A stretch of 40,747 nt of DNA, from positions 1 through 40,747 of the forward strand of contig CAJXRM010000020.1 in the NCBI GenBank assembly GCA_913059205.1, read 5' to 3'. This DNA comes from an uncultured Flavobacteriales bacterium (GTDB lineage: Bacteria > Bacteroidota > Bacteroidia > Flavobacteriales_D > Crocinitomicaceae). The notes beneath the pieces are model-generated. The model was not told the origin of the DNA, ran no database searches, and saw nothing but the letters and a program-made list of their open reading frames with translations. Made by a program: the position numbers and the translations under genes. Each line of letters opens with the position of its first letter. Within the stretch, counting starts at the first letter, position 1. Shown in pieces: positions 34,148-40,747 of the stretch.

Positions 34148-35509
34148 ATGTCAAAAACAGTAAAGCTTAGAAAAGGCTTAGATATCAGATTGATAGGTGG
34201 TGCTAATAAGATTAAATCTGAATTAGTTTTACCTAAAACAGTGTCGATAAAGCCGACAGATTTTCACGGTATGACACCTAAGATGGTTGTCAAGGAAGGT
34301 GAAACTGTAAAAGCAGGAAGTACTATCTTTTATGATAAGTACAATGAAGTCGTGAAATGCGCGTCTCCTGTAAGTGGAAAAATCGAAGCAATCGTTCGTG
34401 GAGAGAAAAGAAGAATTCTAGAGATTGTAATCTCTTGTGATTCGGAAATTCAATATGAATCAAACGGGGCAATGGATTTATCTTCGATGTCAAATGAGGC
34501 AGTCAAGGAAGCATTATTGGCTTCTGGATTGTGGCTTTGTATCAAGCAAAGACCATTGGATATTGTTGCAAATCCAAATAATGAGGCGAAAGCAATTTTC
34601 GTTTCTGCGTTTGATAGTTCGCCACTTGCTCCAGACTTTGATTACGTTTTACACGGGAAAAATGAAGAGTTTCAAAAGGGACTTGATGCCTTGGCAAAAT
34701 TAACGTCAGGTAAAGTTCATTTGACTTTAAATGGAAAAGTACCTGCTAATTCAACTTTTACAGAGGCAAAAGGAGTAGAAATTAATAAAATTTCAGGTAA
34801 ACATCCAGCGGGTAATGTGGGGACTCAAATTCATCATATCGATCCGGTTAATAAAGGAGAATTTGTTTGGACAGTGAATGCTCAAGATGTTGCATTGATT
34901 GGTCGTTATTTTTCTTCAGGAAAATATGACGTTCGTAAAACAATCGCAGTCACTGGATCAGAAATTAAAAATCCGCACTATGTTGAGGTAATTTCAGGTT
35001 CTAATGTATCTGCTGTTTTGGAAGGACAGATTACTTCAGATAACGTTCGTGTAATATCTGGAAATGTATTGACTGGTGATAAAATCGCTCAAGATGGACA
35101 TTTAGGGTTTTATCATAATCAAATAACAGTTATTCCAGAAGGGAATCAATTGAAGTTTGTTTTAACGAAAGGTTGGATGGGGCCTGGATTTGATAAATTT
35201 TCGAATTCTCGTTTATTCCCAACTTTCTTGTCATCGAAAAAACAGTTCAGATTGGATACGAATACGAATGGTGAAGAAAGAGCATTCGTTGTTACTGGAG
35301 AGCTAGAGAAAGTATTCCCATTTGATATTTTGCCAATGCACCTAGTGAAAGCGGCTATTACAGATGATATCGATGGAATGGAAAATTTAGGGATTTACGA
35401 AGTGGCTCCCGAAGATTTTGCATTGTGTGAGTACGTTTGCACAACGAAAATTAACATTCAAGATAAGATTCGAAAAGGTTTAGACCTGATTGGAGAGGAA
35501 TGCATGTAA
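34148..35509 (+). CDS. nqrA: Na+-translocating NADH:quinone oxidoreductase subunit A
   Basis: A 453-aa NqrA, the cytosolic quinone-side subunit of Na+-NQR. It starts with KLRKGLDIRLIGGA and has MVVKEGETVKAGSTIFYDK, CASPVSGKIEAIVRGEKRRIL and KRPL-like IKQRPLDIVA, then GNVGTQIHHIDPVNKGEFVWTV and the C-terminal CEYVCTTKINIQDKIRKGLD. It is first in a complete nqrABCDEF operon in canonical order. A TATTTTTG -7-like box at 34113-34120 lies 28 bp before the ATG within the 214-bp region upstream, where no gene is seen. Confidence 0.96.
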   Translation: MSKTVKLRKGLDIRLIGGANKIKSELVLPKTVSIKPTDFHGMTPKMVVKEGETVKAGSTIFYDKYNEVVKCASPVSGKIEAIVRGEKRRILEIVISCDSEIQYESNGAMDLSSMSNEAVKEALLASGLWLCIKQRPLDIVANPNNEAKAIFVSAFDSSPLAPDFDYVLHGKNEEFQKGLDALAKLTSGKVHLTLNGKVPANSTFTEAKGVEINKISGKHPAGNVGTQIHHIDPVNKGEFVWTVNAQDVALIGRYFSSGKYDVRKTIAVTGSEIKNPHYVEVISGSNVSAVLEGQITSDNVRVISGNVLTGDKIAQDGHLGFYHNQITVIPEGNQLKFVLTKGWMGPGFDKFSNSRLFPTFLSSKKQFRLDTNTNGEERAFVVTGELEKVFPFDILPMHLVKAAITDDIDGMENLGIYEVAPEDFALCEYVCTTKINIQDKIRKGLDLIGEECM

Positions 35510-35529
35510 TCTAAAAAAAAATAATTGCA

Positions 35530-36729
35530 GTGAAATTCTTAGAAAATATAGTACACAAAATGGAGCCGAAGTTTGCTAAAGGAGCAAAACTTGAAAAATG
35601 GCATCCAGTTTTTGAATCGTTTACAACATTGGCTTTTACGCCAGCTGAGGTTACAAAGAAAGGAGCGCATATCCGTGATGGTGTTGATTTGAAACGAACA
35701 ATGATGACCGTTATTATTGCAATGATTCCTTGTTTGTTATTTGGAATTTACAATACTGGTCACTGGGAAATGGTCGCGGCTACTGGTAATAGGGATTTGG
35801 TTTTTTGGGCTGATCAAGGAATGAAAATAATGATGGGACTTAAAGTTGTTCTGCCATTAATTATAGTTTCTTATGGTGTCGGTTTAACTATTGAATTTAT
35901 TTTCGGAATTATTAATGGTCACTCTTTACATGAAGGATTCTTAGTATCGGGAATGCTGATTCCTTTGGTTATGCCGGCTGACGTTCCGTTATGGATGGTT
36001 GGTGTTGCAACTGCTTTTGCGGTAATCATTGGTAAGGAAATCTTTGGAGGAACCGGGATGAACATTGTCAATGTTGCGCTGACAGCAAGGGCATTTTTGT
36101 TCTTCGCATACCCAACTTCCATGTCTGGAGATAAAGTTTGGATGGCCGGTCAAGAATCAACTGTTGATGGCTTTACAGGTTCAACTGCATTGGGTGATTT
36201 AGCTTCGTTCATGTCAGATAAGCCTGTTTTTGAAAATTTGGAGGCGTATACCAATCATTATTCATTATTTGACTCTGTTTTAGGTATAATTCCTGGTTCT
36301 ATTGGTGAGACATCCGTAATTGCAATTTTATTGGGAGCGCTAATTTTAATTGGAACAGGAGTTGGTTCACTAAGAATTATGGCTTCTTTCTTTGCTGGAG
36401 GTTATATCATGGGAATGTTGTTGAATTTGGTAGGTGGAAATGATTTCCTTGATTTACCAGCTCACTTCCACTTGGTTATTGGTGGATTCGCATTTGGAGC
36501 AGTATTCATGGCGACAGATCCTGTTACTGCTTCGCAAACAGCAATGGGTAAAATTATTTACGGATTGTTTGGTGGTATGATAGCAATTTTAATTCGTGTA
36601 TTAAATCCAGCATATCCAGAAGGTGTAATGTTGGCCATTTTATTTATGAATGTGATGGCGCCTATTATTGATCACTATGTGGTTCAAAGTAATGTTAAAC
36701 GTAGATTAAAAAGACTTAAAACTGTATAA
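35530..36729 (+). CDS. nqrB: Na+-translocating NADH:quinone oxidoreductase subunit B
   Basis: A 399-aa multi-spanning subunit. It holds covalently bound FMN on a threonine: the attachment motif TGST (216-219) places it on T219. Other stretches are MMTVIIAMIPCLLFGIYNTG, GKEIFGGTGMNIVNVALTARAF and ATDPVTASQT. NqrB also carries riboflavin and part of the Na+ path in characterised enzymes. The start is GTG at 35530, 21 bp after nqrA. Some residues between helices (about 200-250) are longer than in proteobacterial NqrB. Confidence 0.95.
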   Translation: MKFLENIVHKMEPKFAKGAKLEKWHPVFESFTTLAFTPAEVTKKGAHIRDGVDLKRTMMTVIIAMIPCLLFGIYNTGHWEMVAATGNRDLVFWADQGMKIMMGLKVVLPLIIVSYGVGLTIEFIFGIINGHSLHEGFLVSGMLIPLVMPADVPLWMVGVATAFAVIIGKEIFGGTGMNIVNVALTARAFLFFAYPTSMSGDKVWMAGQESTVDGFTGSTALGDLASFMSDKPVFENLEAYTNHYSLFDSVLGIIPGSIGETSVIAILLGALILIGTGVGSLRIMASFFAGGYIMGMLLNLVGGNDFLDLPAHFHLVIGGFAFGAVFMATDPVTASQTAMGKIIYGLFGGMIAILIRVLNPAYPEGVMLAILFMNVMAPIIDHYVVQSNVKRRLKRLKTV

Positions 36730-36731
36730 TT

Positions 36732-37466
36732 ATGGCAATCAATAGAGACAGTAACAGTTATACTTTCGGTTTTGCAATTGTTTTGGTTGTAGCTGTAGGA
36801 ACAATTTTATCAGTTCTTGCAATTGGATTAAAACCACAACAAGAAAAAAACGATATCGTAAAAAAGCAGTTGGATATTCTTTCAGCAATGATGGATACCA
36901 AAGCAAAAGGAATTTCTAGAAAAAATGCTGAAGAAGAATTTAAAAAGTATGTAAATCTTGATGATGCTATTGTTCTTGATGTGAATGGAAATATAAAAGA
37001 AGGTGTAAAAGCCTTTGATGTTGACATCAAAAAAGAATACAAAGACAAAAACATGAAGGATGCTGATCGCAATTTTCCATTGTTCGTTGCCGAATTAGAT
37101 GGAAAAAAAGCCTATGTTATTCCCGTTGTTGGTAAAGGTCTTTGGGGTCCGATTTGGGGAAATATTTGTTTGGATGAAGATATGAATACCATCAAAGGAG
37201 CTTCTTTCGGCCATAAAGGTGAAACGCCTGGTTTAGGTGCTGAAATCGCACAACCATTCTTCATCAATCGCTGGATTGGAGAAAAGATTTCTGATGAAAA
37301 CGGAGATTTTGCAAAATTTGAAATCGTAAAAGATGGTTCAGGTTCAGCCAAAGAATCAAAAGTAGATGGTATTACAGGTGGTACAATTACATCAAAAGGT
37401 GTAGAAGAAATGGCTAACCGTTGTTTAAAGGTGTATAGTGTATACTTCAAAAACTCAAAAAAATAA
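36732..37466 (+). CDS. nqrC: Na+-translocating NADH:quinone oxidoreductase subunit C
   Basis: A 244-aa subunit with one N-terminal membrane helix (FGFAIVLVVAVGTILSVLAI, 12-31) and a periplasmic FMN domain. The flavinylation motif DGITGGTIT (212-220) places FMN on T218, as added by ApbE. GKGLWGPIWG and HKGETPGLGAEI are also typical. It starts two bases after nqrB ends. No apbE is present in the window, so the flavin transferase must be encoded elsewhere. Confidence 0.96.
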   Translation: MAINRDSNSYTFGFAIVLVVAVGTILSVLAIGLKPQQEKNDIVKKQLDILSAMMDTKAKGISRKNAEEEFKKYVNLDDAIVLDVNGNIKEGVKAFDVDIKKEYKDKNMKDADRNFPLFVAELDGKKAYVIPVVGKGLWGPIWGNICLDEDMNTIKGASFGHKGETPGLGAEIAQPFFINRWIGEKISDENGDFAKFEIVKDGSGSAKESKVDGITGGTITSKGVEEMANRCLKVYSVYFKNSKK

Positions 37467-37472
37467 TTAGAT

Positions 37473-38162
37473 ATGAGTGATGCAGCAGTAAAAACAAAAG
37501 CTCCGAGCGAGCCATTGTTTTCAAAAAAGAATAAAAAGCTTGTTACTGATCCATTGACAGATAACAACCCGGTTACAATTCAAGTACTTGGTATTTGTTC
37601 GGCATTAGCAATTACCGTTCAAGTGGAACAAGGTGTTGTAATGGGAGGTGCGGTACTTTTCGTATTGATATTGGGTAACTTAATTATTTCGTTAATGAGA
37701 AACCTTATTCCTTCAAGAATCAGAATTATAGTTCAATTGGTTGTTGTTGCGGCTTTGGTAATTATCGTAAACGAGTTGCTTAAAGCTTTTTTACCAGATG
37801 TTTCTGAGAAATTATCTGTATTCGTTGGACTAATTATTACCAATTGTATAATTATGGGTCGTTTTGAGGCATTTGCTATGGCGAATAAACCGTGGCCATC
37901 TATTATGGATGCTATTGGAAATGGTCTGGGATATGCGGGTCTTTTGATTTTAGTAGCTATTTTTAGAGAGCTATTTGGTTCTGGAACATTATATGGTTTC
38001 CAAATCTTCGGTAATTCTTTACCAGGAGAAGAAACAGGATTATATACTTTGGGTTATGTGAATAACAACATGATGATTTTACCTCCAATGGCACTTATCA
38101 TTGTTGGAATCATTATTTGGGTTCAACGTTCACGTAATAAATCATTAATCGAGCAACACTAG
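37473..38162 (+). CDS. nqrD: Na+-translocating NADH:quinone oxidoreductase subunit D
   Basis: A 229-aa membrane subunit with six helices. Cysteines C42 (LGICSALA) and C125 (ITNCIIMGR) correspond to the membrane iron-sulfur ligands shared with NqrE in known structures. The N-terminus is about 20-25 residues longer than in Vibrio NqrD and charged (TKAPSEPLFSKKNKKL), presumably cytoplasmic. It begins six bases after nqrC. Confidence 0.95.
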   Translation: MSDAAVKTKAPSEPLFSKKNKKLVTDPLTDNNPVTIQVLGICSALAITVQVEQGVVMGGAVLFVLILGNLIISLMRNLIPSRIRIIVQLVVVAALVIIVNELLKAFLPDVSEKLSVFVGLIITNCIIMGRFEAFAMANKPWPSIMDAIGNGLGYAGLLILVAIFRELFGSGTLYGFQIFGNSLPGEETGLYTLGYVNNNMMILPPMALIIVGIIIWVQRSRNKSLIEQH

Positions 38163-38186
38163 AATAGGTGTAAATTTTAGAGAGTT

Positions 38187-38855
38187 ATGGAAAGTACATT
38201 AGACATATTCATAAAAGCGATATTTTCAGAGAACATGATTTTTGCCTATTTCTTAGGTATGTGTTCGTACTTGGCAGTATCGAAAACAGTTAAAACTGCT
38301 GTTGGATTAGGGGCAGCGGTAATTTTCGTATTGACTGTTACGGTTCCTGTAAATTATTTATTGGAGAACTATTTATTGAAAGCAGGTGCCTTATCATGGA
38401 TTGATGAAAGTTACGCTGATATCGATTTGAGTTTCCTATCATTTATCATGTTTATTGCCGTTGTGGCATCAATCGTTCAACTGGTTGAAATGATAGTTGA
38501 GAAATTTGCTCCTGCATTGTATGGGGCTTTGGGAATTTTCTTGCCACTAATCGCTGTTAACTGTTCAATTCTTGGTGGTGCGTTATTCATGCAAGATCGT
38601 CAGTATTCAACCATTTTAGATGCTACTTCTTTTGCGTTTGGTTCTGGAATTGGGTGGTTTATCGCCATAGTAGCAATTGCGGCTATTCGCGAAAAGATTC
38701 GTTATTCACATGTTCCTGGACCATTGAGAGGATTGGGAATTACATTTATCATTACAGGATTAATGGGAATCGCATTCATGAGTTTCTCAGGAATTAAATA
38801 TGGCAAAGACAAACCAGCTGAGAAAACAGCAGTTGTTAAGCAAACAAATAAATAA
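38187..38855 (+). CDS. nqrE: Na+-translocating NADH:quinone oxidoreductase subunit E
   Basis: A 222-aa six-helix membrane subunit, inverted-repeat partner of NqrD. Conserved cysteines C26 (LGMCSYLAVSK) and C126 (AVNCSILGGALFM) supply the matching iron-sulfur ligands. GSGIGWFIAIVAIAAIREK is another family stretch. It has a lysine-rich C-terminal tail (KPAEKTAVVKQTNK) not usual in short proteobacterial forms. It is 24 bp after nqrD and 9 bp before nqrF. Confidence 0.95.
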   Translation: MESTLDIFIKAIFSENMIFAYFLGMCSYLAVSKTVKTAVGLGAAVIFVLTVTVPVNYLLENYLLKAGALSWIDESYADIDLSFLSFIMFIAVVASIVQLVEMIVEKFAPALYGALGIFLPLIAVNCSILGGALFMQDRQYSTILDATSFAFGSGIGWFIAIVAIAAIREKIRYSHVPGPLRGLGITFIITGLMGIAFMSFSGIKYGKDKPAEKTAVVKQTNK

Positions 38856-38864
38856 AAATTAGAA

Positions 38865-40163
38865 ATGGGACTAACTTTAGGATTAACATTAGCTGTATTT
38901 TTATTAGTAGTATTGATTTTAGTATCAATGTTACTTTTCGTAAAAGCAAAGTTATCACCTGCGGGGAAAATTACTATTGACATCAATGATGGAGAGAGAG
39001 TAATTGAAGTAGATGGTGGTGGAACTCTATTAAGCACACTTGGATCGAACGGGATATTCTTACCATCAGCATGCGGTGGTGGTGGAACTTGTGTACAATG
39101 TATTTGTCACGTTCTTGAAGGTGGAGGTGGAATTCTTCCAACTGAGGAGCCACACTTTTCAAGAAAAGAAATTGCTGCACACAAACGTCTTGGATGTCAA
39201 GTGAAAGTAAAGGAAAACATGAAAATTCATGTTGAGGAAGAAGTTCTTGGGATCAAGGAATGGGAGGCTACTGTGGTTTCTAATTACAATGTTGCGACTT
39301 TTATTAAAGAGTTTATCGTTGAGATTCCTGAAGATATGGATTATAAGGCGGGAGGATATATTCAAATTAAAATCCCTAAATGTGTTGTAAATTATTCTGA
39401 TATGGATATTGAAGCACATCCACAAGATCATCCAGGACAGCCTGATAAATTTAAGGCCGATTGGGATAAGTTTGGTTTATGGCCATTGGTTATGAAGAAC
39501 GACGAGGAAGTTGTTCGTGCTTATTCTATGGCTTCGTATCCAGCTGAAGGTCGAAGAGTAATGTTGAATGTTCGTATTGCTACTCCACCTTGGGATCGAG
39601 ACCGTAATGCATGGATGAATGTTAATCCTGGTATAGCATCTTCTTTCATTTTTAACTTGAAAGTGGGAGATAAAGCAGTTATTTCAGGGCCTTATGGAGA
39701 ATTCTTTATCAATGAATCTGAAGCAGAAATGCTTTACATTGGTGGTGGTGCAGGAATGGCGCCTATGCGTTCACACTTGTATGAATTGTTTAGAACGATT
39801 AAAACTGGTCGTAAAGTAACGTACTGGTATGGTGGTCGTTCTAAAGCCGAATTGTTCTACATTCACTACTTTAGAGATTTGGAGAAAGACTTTCCAAACT
39901 TTAAGTTTTACCTTGTATTGTCGGATGCTTTGCCAGAAGATAATTGGGTAAATAAAGAAAATACAGAAGACCCAAATGGGGATGGATTTACAGGATTCGT
40001 TCATCAAGTCGTAATAGATCAATATTTATCTAAGCACGAAGCTCCTGAAGATATTGAATTCTATTTCTGCGGACCGCCTATGATGAATCAAGCTGTAATA
40101 AAAATGTGCGATGAATGGGGAGTTCCTAATGAAAATGTTCGATTTGACGATTTCGGAGGATAA
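38865..40163 (+). CDS. nqrF: Na+-translocating NADH:quinone oxidoreductase subunit F
   Basis: A 432-aa NADH-oxidising subunit. Residues 5-26 form a membrane anchor, and about 35-125 a 2Fe-2S ferredoxin domain with C70, C76, C79 and C111. The FAD motif RAYSMAS is at 218-224. The NADH domain follows with YIGGGAGMAPMRSH (291-304), WYGGRS and FYFCGPPMMNQAV. It accepts hydride from NADH and starts the electron path to NqrD/E, C, B and quinone, driving Na+ export. It closes the operon and is followed by a terminator. Confidence 0.97.
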   Translation: MGLTLGLTLAVFLLVVLILVSMLLFVKAKLSPAGKITIDINDGERVIEVDGGGTLLSTLGSNGIFLPSACGGGGTCVQCICHVLEGGGGILPTEEPHFSRKEIAAHKRLGCQVKVKENMKIHVEEEVLGIKEWEATVVSNYNVATFIKEFIVEIPEDMDYKAGGYIQIKIPKCVVNYSDMDIEAHPQDHPGQPDKFKADWDKFGLWPLVMKNDEEVVRAYSMASYPAEGRRVMLNVRIATPPWDRDRNAWMNVNPGIASSFIFNLKVGDKAVISGPYGEFFINESEAEMLYIGGGAGMAPMRSHLYELFRTIKTGRKVTYWYGGRSKAELFYIHYFRDLEKDFPNFKFYLVLSDALPEDNWVNKENTEDPNGDGFTGFVHQVVIDQYLSKHEAPEDIEFYFCGPPMMNQAVIKMCDEWGVPNENVRFDDFGG

Positions 40164-40183
40164 TCTAATTATCAATAAACTTG

Positions 40184-40215
40184 AATCCTGCTTACGTTCG
40201 TGAGCAGGATTTTTT
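40184..40215 (+). terminator. Rho-independent terminator of the nqr operon
   Basis: An 11-bp stem with one T-G wobble, AATCCTGCTTA (40184-40194) and TGAGCAGGATT (40201-40211), with a six-base loop CGTTCG and a run of T to 40215. It lies 20 bp after the nqrF stop. Confidence 0.9.
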
Positions 40216-40303
40216 GTTTAACAATTTTTTAACTAGAGTTATCAACTAAACCTGTTAACTTGTGGCATACTAATTGATTCAGTCTATGCAAAACACTTAT
40301 ATT

Positions 40304-40700
40304 ATGAGATCAATCACTACATTAATTTTAGTTACTGCAACATTTATTTCCTTTGCTCAGGAAAAAGTAAACTCTGGATTTGAACCTATACGCAATGAAC
40401 TTCAACAATGGGATGTTATTCGAGGCGCATGGTTAGCAAATAGTATGGAAGCAATGGCAAATAATCAGCCTGTTCCCCAAAGAACCTTTCCGGAAAACTT
40501 TACTCCAAATCAAATGTTACGAATGGTAGATCAAAATACACGAAGTAATATTCGAAGTACAGCAAATAACAATAGCAATGGCAACCAAGACGCTGAATTC
40601 TGGAGACGCGTGAATCGCACCGTTGAATCAACATTTTGTAGTCCGAAGCAAGCTCGAACATATGGAGATCCGCACATGGTTTCTTTTGATGGTGCCAGAT
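40304..40700 (+). CDS. Secreted protein with von Willebrand type D domain (3' partial)
   Basis: The frame is open from ATG 40304 to the adapter junction, giving 132 codons. Residues 1-18 form a signal peptide (RSITTLILVTATFISFAQ). A polar, asparagine-rich linker follows (QNTRSNIRSTANNNSNGNQD). The last residues, CSPKQARTYGDPHMVSFDG, are the classic opening of a VWD domain (GDPH and FDG), which in bacteria occurs in large adhesive or calcium-binding surface proteins. The rest of the protein is lost. An in-frame ATG at 40286 would add six residues. Residues past 132 in any automatic call would be adapter translation. Confidence 0.75.
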
Positions 40701-40747
40701 CTGTCTCTTATACACATCTCCGAGCCCACGAGACAGGCAGAAATCTC
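40701..40747. other. Nextera adapter read-through at the right end, not biological
   Basis: Positions 40701-40734 are the reverse complement of the Nextera read-2 adapter, beginning with the mosaic end CTGTCTCTTATACACATCT. Positions 40735-40742, AGGCAGAA, are the N703 index as read, and ATCTC begins the P7 side. The block is the inverted copy of positions 1-42 and should be trimmed. Confidence 0.97.

Noticed and set aside
40500..40715. Minus-strand 71-aa ORF beginning MYKRQ
   Set aside because: Its start lies in adapter sequence, and the rest is antisense to the VWD-domain gene.
1..40747. Exact inverted terminal repeats of about 42 bp, as in a linear plasmid, phage or transposon
   Set aside because: The repeats are sequencing adapter plus index, and the genes inside are chromosomal housekeeping and surface genes.
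1..40747. CRISPR arrays, tRNA or rRNA genes, insertion sequences, integrases and phage genes
   Set aside because: Looked for on both strands; no spaced direct repeats, cloverleaf-like sequences or transposase/integrase proteins were recognised. Very short RNA genes could be missed by eye.

Overview
The window is a chromosomal contig from a low-GC member of the Bacteroidota, most likely a flavobacterial or Crocinitomicaceae-like organism. This rests on several Bacteroidota traits: type IX secretion (T9SS) families (a cargo with a C-terminal sorting domain, PorV/PorQ, PorP/SprF and a PorE-like OmpA protein), a TonB-dependent receptor with a carboxypeptidase-regulatory-like N-terminus, DUF4783, TTTG/TAnnTTTG promoter motifs and few Shine-Dalgarno sequences. 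Genus is inference. Both contig ends are Illumina Nextera adapter with the same i7 index (1-42 and 40701-40747), so biological sequence runs from 43 to 40700. The first and last genes are cut by these ends.

Layout. 43-2772 (minus): surface polysaccharide genes, a polymerase-like membrane protein (partial) downstream of a Wzx-type flippase. 2830-5896: housekeeping genes rlmH, a DUF4783 gene and nadC, then a small membrane protein and a GGGP-synthase family enzyme. 6225-15372 (plus): a three-gene surface operon of TonB-dependent receptor, 1415-aa T9SS cargo and PorV/PorQ-like protein, closed by a strong terminator. 15452-16314: greA and a HIT protein in one-base overlap. 16393-19777: an SGNH hydrolase with a PKD domain, facing two tandem DUF1624/HGSNAT-like membrane acyltransferases. 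19816-23840 (minus): an ECF sigma factor, a coupled one-TM small protein, a PorP/SprF protein and a TPR-PD40-OmpA-DUF1573 protein; the acyltransferases follow on the same strand.

23926-29475: phenylacetyl-CoA epoxidase genes, paaABCD on plus and two paaE-like reductases plus an SDR on minus, from a shared divergent promoter region. 29491-33933: a small lipoprotein, an FKBP lipoprotein, pruA, a TPR membrane protein and apaG. 34148-40163: a complete nqrABCDEF operon for the Na+-translocating NADH:quinone oxidoreductase, with a terminator. From 40304 a secreted protein begins whose von Willebrand type D domain starts just before the contig end.

Most of the window is recognisable biology. The least explained parts are the ECF sigma/small membrane protein/PorP/PorE-like/acyltransferase gene block, which may be a self-regulated cell-surface export or modification system, and the receptor/cargo/PorV-like operon, whose large cargo has no known function.
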